Counted from the stretch's first letter, positions 1 through 12,604 are shown. The stretch is 64,000 bases of DNA from Ficedula albicollis (GCF_000247815.1 NC_021671.1:21819267-21883266), one strand, 5' to 3'. Translations and numbers: made by a program. The notes: generated by a model not told the origin, from the letters alone.

Positions 1-1706
1 TGTCTTCAGTATGTGTGGATTAAATAATAAGAACTTTTGACACTCTAGATAAGAATGCAAGAGCAGTACAACTTCCTATTAACATATACATTTGCATGTA
101 AAGTTCCCTGTAAAATGGCAAAAGTGATTGCTTGCTTGTGGGAGATGTTACCTAGAGTAACTTTTTCCCGACATTTGGCTGATCCCACCATTCTTGATTG
201 ACTTTGTAAAGCCTCCTGAATCACTACACAACACTAACTCACCTCCTGATGTATCAAGAGGAATAAAAAAGGTTGGGGTTTTTTCACATTAGGAAAAGTT
301 ACTGTATTAATACAGTGTTATTCACAATATCCTATAGCCCAAACATAACAATGTAAAATGATAAAATAACTTCTGGACTCTTTATGCTTTGATTACATCC
401 ATTGGTGCACTGGTCTAATGTCTAAAAGCTCTTTCCAGTGCGGAACACAATGGCTTATTTTTAAAAGTAATTTTTGTCTGGATGAAATTTTTGTTTTGTT
501 TGTTCCTCTTTTTCTTTCATCTATTTGCACACCAGATCTAGACACCTTTTTATAAGCTCCTTTATTAGAGAGTGTGAGACAACAGCTAACACAGGCCAAC
601 TATGGACTCTCAAAGAACTTTTTTAAAAAACCAAACCCTAAAAAGTTTCGATAAACCTTCTTAATATAAGTGGAGATTCTTCGAATACAGATTCAGTTTC
701 CTGGGGTTGAAATAATCTTGCAAGTGGAAGAAACAACTCAAAATGATGTATCTAATGAATACCAGCTGTAGTGACCAACAGAAGCAGGCTAAGGTAGTAT
801 CTTCTACCTGCTGGATTCTGGTTCTCTGTACAAGACATCTCTTGTGTCTTGAGGGCTTATTCTAAAACTGGCTTCAAGTCTTCTAACAGGGTGGGATTTA
901 TTTTCCACAGATCTTTTGCTGTTTGTTTCAGCATCTTAAACATGAAATATTTTTAGCCAATTCTACTTTTACCAACACAAAACATACGGTCAGTACCAAG
1001 TAAACTGTGATGCTGGTTGCAAATCCTTTGTCAATGTTTCTCAGCTTCCCTATAATCTCTACAGTAACAGTATTAGCAATTTTCCATTAGCTAAGAGACT
1101 TCCTACTTCTTGCAGTCAGAGTGGAAAGAAGACTATGGATATAAAATAAACCCAAAATGTAATTTTCAATTTAATTTTTAAAAATATTTTAAAGCCCTGT
1201 TGTATTTTCCAATATGAAAACAGGTAGAGGTGGAAGTGGTATGGAGACAGAACCATTATTACACTTGTGCAGCACAGTTTAAATACTTAATTACCCTAAG
1301 AATGGTCTAAAACATCAGAAACTTGCACCCAAATTTCTCTTTAGAGTCAACATAAACCCAGTGTAAACAATTTCAAGTAGGTAAGAAAAAAAAGATACAA
1401 CATACATGTGCTTTTTTGCATATGCTGCCAAAAATGACTGGCTGACATGATATAACTCCCAAAGCATTTGTTAACATAAATTTATTTACTTCTTGTTTTG
1501 CCTAACTGCAATATTTATTTTGTACCTGTGCATGTTTGCACTTTTATTATGTTGAAGTCCATGATTTCAATGAAACAGGGGTTTGTGCAAGAAATATTTA
1601 GTCTGTCAGTCTGAAACAACCAAGCCAACATTCTTAGAGCAATACCATGCAAAAAGGCAATTTTCTCACTTCATTTATGAGCAGAAGTTATGAAGAAAGA
1701 CAAGGA
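1..1706 (-). other. TBL1X intron following the first coding exon (partial)
   Basis: This is AT-rich sequence with frequent stops in all frames. I searched by eye on the minus strand for the next TBL1-family coding exon (FSHSAFTFGIE...) and did not find it, so the intron continues past the left edge. No repeat family was recognised. Confidence 0.7.
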
Positions 1707-1712
1707 ATTTAC
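1707..1712 (-). other. Splice donor after the TBL1X first coding exon
   Basis: The minus strand reads TCGG|GTAAAT. The exon ends after the first base of the Gly20 codon (phase 1), which fits the known TBL1-family reading ESGF across the junction. Confidence 0.85.
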
Positions 1713-1770
1713 CCGATTCCTGGAGATAGCGATACACCAAGAAATTCACTTCGTCACTGGTTATGCTCAT
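1713..1770 (-). CDS. TBL1X: TBL1X first coding exon (N-terminus of the protein)
   Basis: Read on the minus strand from ATG at 1770-1768, the exon encodes MSITSDEVNFLVYRYLQES (19 codons) plus the first base of a Gly codon. It is followed directly by the donor GTAAAT. From memory this is the start of TBL1X/TBL1XR1, whose LisH domain begins here; WD40 repeats follow in later exons. These proteins are subunits of the nuclear NCoR/SMRT-HDAC3 corepressor complex and act in exchange of corepressors at nuclear-receptor targets. Thr at residue 4 fits TBL1X; the paralogue TBL1XR1 has Ser there as I recall it. The phase-1 end predicts that the next exon starts with GN to complete Gly20, followed by FSHSAFTFG, but no such exon occurs in bases 1-1712, so it lies outside the window. 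The start context has A at -3. Short length is normal for this exon. The alternative is TBL1XR1, which I consider less likely. Confidence 0.93.
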
Positions 1771-1820
1771 CTTAGCCCAACCTCAATATGATGAGGTTTA
1801 CGAGAAGTGTGATCCACGCT
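1771..1820 (-). other. TBL1X: 5' UTR portion of the TBL1X start-codon exon
   Basis: These 50 nt lie between the splice acceptor and the ATG in the same exon. Translated in frame with the ATG they read RGSHFS-stop-TSSY-stop-GWAK. This lines up with GGSHFINTSSPRGEAK, the end of the N-terminal extension of the long human TBL1X isoform as I remember it. G-S-H-F, T-S-S, one G and A-K are shared. Two in-frame stops (TAA and TGA) mean the extension cannot be translated here, so this stretch is UTR. The nucleotide similarity also supports assigning the exon to TBL1X rather than to its paralogue. Confidence 0.85.
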
Positions 1821-1847
1821 CTGTTCAAAGGGAGAGAAAAGAACAGG
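1821..1847 (-). other. Splice acceptor and polypyrimidine tract of the TBL1X exon
   Basis: On the minus strand a pyrimidine-rich tract (CCTGTTCTTTTCTCTCCC) leads into TTTGAACAG and then the exon base at 1820. The consensus is strong. Its presence shows that at least one more 5' exon lies at higher coordinates, so DNA to the right is at least partly intron. Confidence 0.85.
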
Positions 1848-2677
1848 TTTTGTTTTATCTTAATTCACAATGAAATGTGTTATCAAAACAGGGGTGGGAA
1901 TTGTTAAGGTATTTAAAGATGTCATAAAGTTATAAGAGCTGTAACGTCCCAAAGTGAGGCATACATTAAATACTGTGAATCAAGTACTATACTGTACCTT
2001 TTAGTACAATTCAGGAGCAGTATCTAACATACACCAGAGAGTCAGAAGGAGCATTTTAAATATTGAAAGACTTTTCTAATGTCAAATCCTTTACTTGTGT
2101 GGCTTTACTACAGGTTCTTTGGAGACTTCTCTTTACTGTGTGTTTTCAGAATTGCTGGCAATTAGTCATGTCTAACACACCAAATTAAAATATTTGTGCA
2201 GCTCTGAATTTGTAATTTTTTGTCCAGTTGTTCATCCACTGAAGACAGATTCTTCCCTTACAAAACCACATTATGCAATGAATGGGACAGGAGGGAAAGT
2301 GAAAGAGAGAACACCATATACCTTGAGCCAATGAGGAAGACAAATACCCTTGCATTATACAAAGTTGTAATATTATAATGTCTCTGTTGAATAATGTTGT
2401 GCAAGAATTAAACTCCAATTTTTCATTTAAGTAATTGCAACCTTTAGGATGATGGTTTTACATTACTATTTTGGGCATATACTCTAGTAATAAAAACACT
2501 GGCTTTAGATGATAAATTTGTTTTGAACGTTTTCCATTAAATCTTGATGATTCATTCCTGTTTGGGAATCTGACTTAAGTAGTTTGGTTTTAAAAGACCT
2601 AAGTACTCCTCAGACATAAACTTTGCAGCTGTGTCAGCCACACCATGCCTATAAGTGATCACATACAGCTTTGGCTG
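1848..2677 (-). other. Intron or 5' flank of TBL1X, no feature seen
   Basis: AT-rich DNA directly upstream of the TBL1X start-codon exon. No repeat, exon or RNA gene was recognised. Open frames at 2185-2418 and around 2552 show no recognisable protein similarity. Confidence 0.6.
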
Positions 2678-2863
2678 CGAGGCGCACACGGGGCTCTCAC
2701 CACACGCACAAATGAAAGGCCGTAGGCGTGTGCTGGGTGTTTTGATTTCCCGTTTGTCTCTTCTTGGCAAGTGGAAAGGTCATCTTTGTTCATCGAAAAC
2801 CTCTTCAGTAATTCCTGCTGCCTAACGTGGCACCTGCTACTGAGGCGATGGTGATCGAGGACG
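2678..2863 (-). promoter_or_regulatory. CpG-dense patch upstream of the TBL1X start exon, with a possible donor site
   Basis: By hand count these 186 bases contain 12 CpG dinucleotides and 99 G or C (53%), so CpG occurs at about the level expected from base composition. The surrounding DNA is AT-rich and nearly CpG-free. On the minus strand GTGTG|GTGAGA at 2701/2700 is a good donor consensus. A small unmethylated promoter or alternative 5' exon of TBL1X about 0.9 kb before the start-codon exon would fit, as would an enhancer. It is shorter than a formal CpG island. The promoter or exon role is inference. Confidence 0.35.
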
Positions 2864-2868
2864 CTTCC

Positions 2869-2893
2869 CCTGCTGATGGTTTAAACCAGCAGG
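2869..2893. repeat. Short palindrome / hairpin next to the CpG patch
   Basis: CCTGCT-GAT-GGTTTAAACC-AGCAGG. The central 10 bases are a perfect palindrome. With the flanks they give 11-bp arms interrupted only by a 3-base bulge. It abuts the CpG-dense patch. It could be a dimeric protein site or chance. Confidence 0.5.
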
Positions 2894-4321
2894 TCACTCA
2901 TGACTGTAACAGATGTCTTTGCATATTTATGTAAATGGAGGTCTTTCGAACCCTGGTAAGCCTTTTATTATCCCAGGCTGTATTTCACCAATAGCTCAGA
3001 TGCTGTTTTTTCTTATGAAACCATAGCTTGCTAATTTGGCAGACATCTTCCTCAAATACTTGAGTCTTAATTGTTACAGTTTGCATTTCTTGGACAACAA
3101 GACGAAACAAAGTACTGAAAATTGTTCCATCTCCATAAGGAAAATTTCATGTCCTTTGGAAAGGATGAATGCTTTCTGCTAAGATTCTGGCTGAGGACAG
3201 CATCAGCTGTATCCAACATCCATTCCTGTCACACATGCCACGTATTGCCCTGGGAAGCCACTCAGTCTCCTTTCTCCTCAATCCCTCATCTGTAAAATGG
3301 GCTCAAACTTCTCTGCCACATGATTAGGAGACTGGAAGCAATGGTCGTGGTTAGGACTGAAGTTACCAAGGCTGGCAACTGCAGGCAGTGAAAGCACCAC
3401 TTCCAGTATAACTTTATACACGCTTCTTCCAGATAAACAGGCTTGGACCTGAATAATTAATAATCTCCTGTGCCCTTTTTGCATAATCACTACTGTACAA
3501 TGACGAACAAGACAGATATTCACAGACACAGTTAAGGCCATTTTAATCTCTGCGTGCTTAAAATACATCTGTATCATTGCTATGACCATGATAGTAATAA
3601 ATCAAGAGAATTTGATAGCTGTGGGTTGAAAAAAAACCCCCACTTTTAAAAGCATTTTAAAAATAGCTGCTTCAGAGTTTGGTGGTAGGAAAGTTGGTAA
3701 AGACGAAACCGCTTACAAAAATTCAGTTTCAGCAATGACGTACTCTGTGGTAAAATGAACTTTATAAAAAAAAAAAATCAAATAATTCAAATGCCATTTC
3801 TGGGTGCATCCTGACAATGTTAGATATTGACATGGTATTTCCCATATGCAGAGGGTTGCTTTGGGAAAGGGGTGGCAAGGGAAAGGAAGAATGCTCGGTT
3901 TTGTTTGTCTTTCTAAAGATGACTTTTCTTAAATTATTTAAAATCAGAGAAAATCAGCGTGATTGCAAAACAGTCTCCCAACTCCAGAAAAAACCCTCCA
4001 CAGCAGCTAGCTTTATATCAGAATCCCAAGTACACCCAGTAATAGTTGAATTTACAATACTTTGACACATGTGAGATCATATCTTTATACACACATTGTT
4101 ACCATGCCATAAATGATGACCTCCACCCATATATTTAAGGTTTCTTCTCTCCCACAGATGCCCATGTAGCAAACAGATACACAACTGTAAAGATTTTACC
4201 TGTCCAAAGCAAGACAGAGATTTTGGCTTTTACCCAGAGAATTCTATTCATTAGAAATTTGGCTGACCACACTCACTTTCATTAACGCTCTTTCTGATTC
4301 CCTTCTTCTCTGCAAATAAAC

Positions 4322-4345
4322 AGTCCAAATAAAAGTCCAAATAAA
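4322..4345. repeat. 12-bp perfect tandem duplication
   Basis: AGTCCAAATAAA occurs twice head to tail. Small, and possibly chance slippage. Confidence 0.7.
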
Positions 4346-5014
4346 AAAGTGGTGGGATGAGATGAACATCCTTATGCTTTGTCTATCTCCAAGACTGATT
4401 CGTAAGGAACAAATAACTAGCGTTCCCCTCAATATATTTTTTAAATGTAGAAATGTAAACCTCTGTAGGAAATCACAGAAACTTTCAGTCACCACTGTGA
4501 TAGATTTATTTCTGCTAATTGATAGCCTCCTTTTGTTACTGACAACTGGTATTACCTAGATTAATAGTTTTTTAAAAGAAATGAAGTGCAGTTTATAAAC
4601 AATACTGATGTGCCTTTGGAGACGTTTCACATTTAAACCAGCAATAACATCTTAATTCTTCAAAATGTCAAGAGGATTAGCAAAAAGCATTCAAACATGT
4701 TTGAACTTTCTTTACTTGAAACACTTTTTCCTGCAGCCAATTACACATAATGGGAATTCGATTCACTTCAACCTTACTTAAAAAATTCGGCTTGTTATCC
4801 GGTCGATATTTAAGAATGCCCAAACATGTGACCTGAGCCAAATGATGTCCCAAAATATAATGGATGCAAAACATACAAACCCCACCAGTGGATGGATGGG
4901 TTGTCACAATCATTCAAAATTAAATGTAACACTTATTTTAAATAAACACTCAGCTCTTAGATCTATCAGGATAGGTTTGCAGGAATGCTTCCCATATAGG
5001 GTTAAAAGTCTGGG

Positions 5015-5130
5015 ATATTACCTCAAATACCATCATCATTCTTCTAGGGCTGCTTGCCGTTTGCTTAACCAACATATTACCTCAAATACCATCATTATGC
5101 TTCTAGGGCTGCTTGCCGTTTGCTTAACCA
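5015..5130. repeat. Tandem duplication, period 59 bp
   Basis: Bases 5015-5071 recur at 5074-5130 with two substitutions in 57 and two bases between the copies. Both start ATATTACCTC and end GCTTAACCA. High identity implies a recent event or two alleles placed side by side in the assembly. Confidence 0.95.
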
Positions 5131-8100
5131 AAAGGTTCACCTGGCATTCACTGCTTCCAGTGAAGCTAAAACTGCAGCACGTTTCCCTGTGCTCTGGGCA
5201 GCCAGGACAGCCCGAGTCCCAGAGTAACCACAGGACCTGATTTGGCTCTGTGCACCAACATACCACTGCTCTCAAATTAAACCTTCCTGGAGCACTGGGA
5301 ATCCTGCTAATGGGCCATGCAAGTGGCTCTGGAGAAGGCTCCTCACATATAGCCATGGTTCAGCACAGTGATAGCCAGGTCAGCTAAGAATAGTTTATTT
5401 ACATCCCATCATCCCCCTACTCAAAAAGATTGCTCTTTCTTTGCCAGGCATATTTTAGCACTGCTGCCATAAAAAAGGGTGACCTAGCTGAACAATCAAG
5501 GGAAAATTATATTTTCAATTTTGAAATAGCATCTAAAGACTTAACTCCTCTGCCTCTTTTCTAAATGATGGTCACTGGGTCCTCCAGGGCCATGTTCTGC
5601 CCTCCAGGCCAACCCGGAGCAGGGGACAGCCAAGGTTATTTTGGGAAATGAGTTCACATTTGCTACTTGAGCCAGCATGCCATCCATAGAGACTGGGAAT
5701 TACCAGTCAGTCTTTCCCTCAGAAAGGCAGAAACAGGTCAGACATTTAGGGAAAACACCAAAACTAAAACCTAAATCTGAAACCTAAATAGGAACTTGGG
5801 TATTTCCCATTTGTGCATCCAGCCTTGCTGACAGAAATTTATCAGATGGCTGCTCTGGCCCCCATCTCATACCTTGAAAAATTCTGCAAGCTCCAGTCTG
5901 CTTCAACTGAGTGCTGAGCAGTTGACAATTCTTGGGAGGGGCTTTTTTTTGGGTCACTGTGGTAAAATAAACACTGTCCCCTTCTTCCCCCACACCCCGC
6001 TCACCTCCAAACCCCAGCTGAAAAACACAAATTTTCATTTATTTCCTGCAGAGGTCAAAATGTCTTTTCACAACTGAAATTTTAATGACGACAACAACAC
6101 TGTCATTAAAATGATAAGGAGGTGTGAAGAGAAAATGTGTATTTGCTTTCATGAAAAAAAGGCAAAAAGCAGAGGTTCTGTAAAAATGAAAACATTCCAG
6201 AAAGTTCAAACATTTAATGTTGTTGACTTGATGCCCTGCTGCATGGGAACCAGAGTTCACACACTTATGCTCCCATTTTCTCATCCAAGATGGATCTGTG
6301 CACCAAAGTGCATCTTCCAGGACCCAACAGTCTCCCCATCTCAGAGAAGAGAATGTGAATGTAATTACTAAAGCAGACTCTAGGAAGGCATCATGACATC
6401 ACAGCCAAATCGATGTGTGACTGTTTTGTATATGCTCCGTAGCTTAATGAAAAACATTTCCTAAAGCCAGAAGCCACTTCTCATAAAACGAGTCATTTAG
6501 GCAATCTCTGTGTTTTCTGTTGAAAAATACTTTCATCAGAAACTTTCAATGAGTCCTATGCTTCTGTATTTCTTGGCTGTGTCTAACCGTAGAGGCAGAA
6601 CAGAGTCAGTAACCAGCAGCTCTTCCCCAAAGGCTAACGAGCTCTGCTTGGCCCTCACCAATGCATTCCTCAGTCTTGGCTTTTATCACAGCTGCCTCTT
6701 CTCGAGGAGAAACTCCAGCATCCTGCTTTCTCAAAATGCCAAACCAAACTTCTGAGAGAGGAAAAGAGCACACTCTGCTTCTTCTCCCCTCACAGTCTCT
6801 CCTGCCATTTTATGAACTTAAGGAGCAAAACAACTTTTCTTCACAAGTAGCCTGACAGGGGAATTGAGACCATCACACTCCTTCTAATTAAAAGGTATAA
6901 AGCATGGAAGAATGGTTCTTTCCTAATTCCACTCATGTCAGTGACCAAATCAACAGTGAACCCTGTTCAAAATGCAGCTTGAACAAGCATGACTTCTCGA
7001 TTCCTCCTCATAAGGCTTGATCAAGATACCTTGCTTCAAAAAATCTAAATCTAAAATATAAACAGTCGCCCATTCTAGAGACCTTGCACTTAAGAAAGCA
7101 AATCAAGATGTGCTCACAATAAGAGTAGCACCATATTTCCCTGACCTTTCTTAATGAGGACGCAAATATGTTAACTATCTTCACTCTGTAAATGATCACC
7201 ACATGCCACCCAAACCATTCAGTGACAAAAATGAGGTGATTCAAGTATCTCAGATCTATTGCTCTATGCTTGTTACAGATGCTCAAAGATGTCTTTGCAT
7301 CACTCCTACTGTTAATATTTTGAAGCTTTCTTTACAAGCGCAGTAGCAAATTTGTTGTTTTGGGAAAAACAAAAGCTGAGATTCCCCAGAACAGAGTGAT
7401 TTCCTTTGGGAATGGTTATTGAGCTGTACATTATGCACTGTCTCACTTAGATGTCTGTCACCCATGTTTATAGCACATCAGAAAGGACAGGGACCTCAAT
7501 AACAGAAGGCAATAGGCTTGTCAGAAATCCTGCGCTGCCAAATGTTAAGCCTGGCTCTTATTTTGGTTTTAAGTCTATTTATTTACAGTGACCTTCTGCT
7601 GATTTTTAAAAGACCACACTAAACCAAAACAAACCCGGGGAGCCACAGCTCATTCCCATTCTCACTGCTGCCTGTAAAACCACACTCAGATGAAAAGCTG
7701 TAACTGAATCTGTACCTGAGAGCTTTAGAAAAAAATGGCATGGCTATAATAAAAGCCTACTTTGGATTCTGACACATTAGGGTATTTCATACTATTAGAC
7801 AGTGAGCTCAACCATAGCAGTGTTCCAAATCTGGTGCCAATCAGAGAAAAAGAAGGAATACCACCTACACACATGTGGTAGTGATCAATTAACCCACAAT
7901 TCTGTCTTCAAGAGGTCACTCTTGATGAATCAAAGGCTGTATGGGCAAACCTGACAAAAATGAGGTTTTCATTTAAATAAAATCAAAATTTTGTTCAGGG
8001 AGAAGGTTGGTTTACTATGCAATATCTAGAAAGAGCTGCCTTTGAACAGATCAATCTTTTTTAAAATCGTAACTGTTCCTACTGTATTTATTATTTTAAA

Positions 8101-11100
8101 AATCTGCAATGGATTATCAAAATGGTTATCCTGCCCTGGAAAAGATGTTAACAAAATAACACTGAATCCAGTAAACTATCAAAAAATAAAATTAAGAAAA
8201 AAAAGTATCACAAAGATATTTATAAAAATAATTTGGCCAGTTAAACACTTTGGGGGACATAATTGCAGAAAACTTTATTTCTGCATGAATACTACTTTTC
8301 ATTAAATCATATATTACATTTCAAACTGAAGAGCCATTTGGAACCAAACCCACATCTATTTCTTTAAAGAAAGGGCAACAAGAGATATTCCAACAATTTG
8401 TAAGTCCTATTCAAACATTTTTCAATTAATCAACAATTCCCAGAGCAAAATAACTAATCATCAACAGAAGACAAGCCTTTAATCAACAAATTCCCAGCAA
8501 ACTTTACTTCCTCTATCAAAAGATTCTGAACTGCACATCAGATCTTTCATACTTATAATCCCTTAGTTTGATCAGGTTGTTTTTCAGTTCTCAGCTGGTT
8601 TACTTAATTATATCTGCTTCCAGCATTTGAGTTCTAAGAGTTCAAGTGGATCTTTTCCAAATGCCTTTGCTGCAGAATAAAATGGGTTTTCCAGTATTGA
8701 TTTTTCCTTTTTGTCTCTCTGCTAAGGGGAAAAAAGAAAAAAAAAACCCATAATCACTCTTCTAATTAGTGCAATTGTGTTGTACCTCCTTCATAGTTTC
8801 ATTCTAAGAAGAGGCACCTTCAATTTTTTTAATAAATAGAAATATTATTTACACTAATATATTATATGGAGAGCTCTGGGAAGCCAGAAAAAGACTAAGG
8901 GGAAAGCAATGGTTGACAGCAGACCTAGAGCTTGCAAACGAAATAGAAGTAATTGTTTTAAAATAAAAAAAAACAGAAGGAATTACAGAGGCTTGAGAAA
9001 TCAAAACACATGATTGGATTTAGTTTGAGAACCAAGATACCTCATCAGTCTTGGAACAACTGAAGTCAATTGGGAATGCTGCCACTAAACAGAACCAAGG
9101 ATTTTCTTCCTTACATGAGCACAAAATTGCAATTAGGACAAACCCAGGGACAATGGTATGTGTCCACTCATTTCAAACCAATTAGGCCAAAATACAGGAT
9201 TGTCTGATGGTGTAGTAACCGATTGTCTTTGTGCGCCTGCGTTTCCATGCACGTCACACAACAAAAATGTGCTTTAAATCTTACAAGTAGTGCTACGTGC
9301 TCAAAAATGTTCAGGAAGATGCAGCTTTAAAAAGATGGCACAATTGCTCTAGCAATATCCCATTTTCTTTAATTTTGGTGACAGGTCAAATGTATTAATA
9401 CTACCTCAAATTTAACTTTTCACTTAATATACCTGGACACGTGTGAATCTCCAGAATGGACGTACCCCCAAAAAGCTAGAATAAAGTGCAGTTTCTTTTT
9501 CAGCTGACACTGAATAGTAAATATATACTAAAATAAATGTGAAGTACCTTGAGTCCTGAGCTGGTCTGTAAGAATGGGCACCAGCAGGCACCAACTGTAA
9601 TGAGACAAGCCATGGTCCAGTAGAGAAAACACTGGCTTTGAGGTGACAGTGTGTTGCTGGGACACAAAAAGAGCTTCCAGAAACCTGCCAAAGGCTCAGA
9701 GCCATCTGCTATAAGGGCAGTGGGGATTACAAGCCATGGCACCCATTTTAAATGAGGCAATTGCAGGGCAAGGAACACAAGAGCAATGGGCCTGGAAGGA
9801 CAAACGAGAGACAGTCTGAAGGATTTGCCTAAAAGACAGAATATCTGAATAAGACTTTTAAAATTATTTCTGGTTTTTACCTTTGCTGCTACAAATGGTA
9901 AAACTGGTAGCTGGGGTCAAAATCCTGATTTTTCCAAATATATCTGAGTGTTTAACTGCAGAATTGGGTTGTGTCTTGGTTGTGCACCTTATTTTTGAAG
10001 AGCGAGGTAAGGAAAAAACATCCATATGTGCTTTTTTACCATGTTCCTTACACAAATGGTTTTCTACACCACCCTGAGGGTAAATCCTTGTTATGAAACC
10101 CAGACTTACTATGGTGAGTGGTGCCAGAGACCAGTACAGTGGTAGGTACCTCCAGTACCCAACATGCCACAGACAGGTCACCTGAGCACTGCCAGAGGAG
10201 TGAGCACAAAGGGCTTTGAGACTGGGTCCTGTACCTCGTCCCTTTGTCCCAGAGCTGCAAGGCATCCCCAGATCTCTCCAGGCAAGTGGCAGCACAGATA
10301 CAGCACTGACACCATGCAGGAGGGCCTGTTGGTCCACATGCCTGCAGGTTTGTGTGCTACATCCCCCCACAGGACCAAAATACCCCAGCAAAACCTGTTT
10401 CAATTCCATGCATACATGAATTTCATCCTGGCTTAGTATCTTCCGTGACAGCTTGACACAAGTAAGTAAGAGTGAAAACCATTCTTGTACTACTGTCTCA
10501 TGACAACACTGGTAACTTGAGTGATAAAGTCTTCTCTTGGACTTAGCAAAGCTCTACTCAAGATAAACCATCACAAATCTGTGCTAGGCTAACCAACCTA
10601 CACTTTTCCAGCCATGGAGGCTGGCCCTACACAGCTGCAGGTTCCTATAAGCAAAGGACAGGAGAAGGACCAGTGTTCATCACCGGTGGGAGGTGAAGAT
10701 GGGCACATCCCTGACACTTCACAATCTGCTAAGTGCCCAGTAAGCCAGAGCCACCAAGGCCTAGAGAGCAGCAGGGAGCTGCAGCAGCTCAGCTAGCTCA
10801 TGTCTGGATGGCCTCAGGCAAAGAGAATGTGTAGCGATGTCATTAAGGGGGTGTGTTTTTATTAGTTTCTGCTAATAAGCTCAGCAGATGTTACTGGAAA
10901 CAATTTGATGTTATTTTTCCATCATTTTCAACGGTTTTTTCCCCCTCAGAAAGCAAAGGAAGGAAATCTTGCCACATATTTCAACCTTCGCTTGTTTCCC
11001 CCGTAGTATTGTTAAAAACGTATCTGAAGATTTTCTTTATTTTTATTACTGTACAAAGGGAAAAAGCATTTCCACTATTTGTCTATAATTCCAAAATAGC

Positions 11101-11466
11101 TGAAAGGAATACACTCCAAATTAATGAAGAAAAATACTTTTCAGGCTTGCAGCATGGAAAATTTTATCCCCCCAAAACAAGTATTTTGTAAATTTTAGAA
11201 TATATAAAAACAAAGAACTATAATGGAAACTATTTCAAACTTTTATTATGGCAGTTTCTATTATAAACTATTTATAAAGATTTTAACTATGGCTATAAAT
11301 ACTTCATGTTTTCCCTTGAATAATCCTAAGAGAATGTCAATGTTAAAAGTTGAAAGGACAAAGATTGCATAGGGCAGCACAGTGGAACAGAAAAAAATAT
11401 ACATAAATTCAGCATATTTTACTGCTGTGTATTTAGTTCTTAGTGGAAATCTGTTGCAGCATTTTT

Positions 11467-11497
11467 GTGTGTGTGTGTTTTCTTTTTTTTTTTTTTT
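11467..11497. repeat. TG microsatellite followed by a T run
   Basis: About six TG units, then TTTTC and an uninterrupted T run of about 15. A simple-sequence tract with no coding meaning. Confidence 0.8.
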
Positions 11498-12604
11498 CTT
11501 TAACATAACCATCCAGCTTATATTGGTTTGAGCTCTGGAGAAGGGTTATTAAATGTCTCTGTTTTATGGAAGGTATAGGACTACTTTCCTTGTTGGAAGG
11601 TGGAGAGGGAAGCAAGATGGATCAAGTGAAATAATTTACTTTTAAAGAATGCCTGCAGAAACTTCTCAGCAATCACTAAAATAAAAAGCTTGTTTCTAGG
11701 TTATTCTTCTGCATTCACATTGCTAAATATTTTATAGAGCAACTTCCCATTAAAAATCAATACAAAGAATTAAGGGTGAGAAATTTCTGTCTAATAAAAA
11801 CTGCCTCAGCCACCAACTTCAGATACTGATTTATCTTCTCCTCTCGATGTATTATAGGCAGGATTTAAATAGAAAAAATTCACACACAGTGTATCCAGTA
11901 ATATAATCCAAGTTGTACAGCATTATCACACTATTATCTGCCTTTTAATCCATCCTCCCCCCTTTACATGCTGTAAAATCCAAGAGGGGTGAGGCAGTCT
12001 CTTTCTCATTTCAGACTTTCCTGGCTTTTTGTGGGTGAAGAATGAACAACACAAAATGACAGAGAATCACATTTCTGGTGGCAGCATCATGAGTCCTACA
12101 CAGCCCTAATATAAATAGCAAAGTCTGTAGATTAAAAGGCAATGCTAAGAGGAAAGCTTTTTAACCTCCTTTTTGAAAAAGCTAAACAGCCTAGAAACTA
12201 AAATGAACTAAAAAATCCTTTGGGAGTCAGAGACAGACATGACATAATCTAAGGTTTTCATAAAAAAATTCAGTTAAATACTTCTCAGGAAGGATTTTAA
12301 TATATTATGACACAGTTATTAGTTAGCTCAGATTAAATAAAAAAAGCACTCCCCTGCTTTAAAAAATCAAGATACAGAGAACTGAAGCCTTAAATCCATA
12401 CATACAGAGTTTGAGAAGCTTTTAAAGGTTTTAATCCCTGGACAAGAATCACTTTATCAGAGAATAAAACGATTCTACATTTTTGGCCTTCCCTCTAAGA
12501 AGGACTCCAGGGAAGCTAGAGCTGATCAGAAAGGCTGAAGTATATGTCAATCATATACTTGCTATTACAGAAATATTATAAAAGCTGCCGAACATCAGTA
12601 GGAT

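Larger units (their letters stand above)
2894..12604. other. Non-coding AT-rich DNA, probably TBL1X 5' intron
   Basis: Apart from the tandem repeats listed separately, I see only unique AT-rich sequence. Local exceptions are a small CpG-containing spot near 9225-9300 with GCACGTCAC, a GC-richer stretch at about 10140-10400 with overlapping open frames on both strands (a sign of base composition rather than coding), and a TG run followed by a T run at 11467-11497. No exon, RNA gene or transposon was recognised. Confidence 0.55.

Noticed and set aside
2552..2770. 72-codon minus-strand frame over the CpG patch
   Set aside because: No similarity to TBL1X or another protein I know. If the patch is transcribed it is more likely non-coding 5' UTR.
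9864..10409. 181-codon open frame on the minus strand
   Set aside because: No recognisable motif, several overlapping frames on both strands over the same GC-richer patch, and no convincing splice-bounded structure. It looks like a compositional chance frame.
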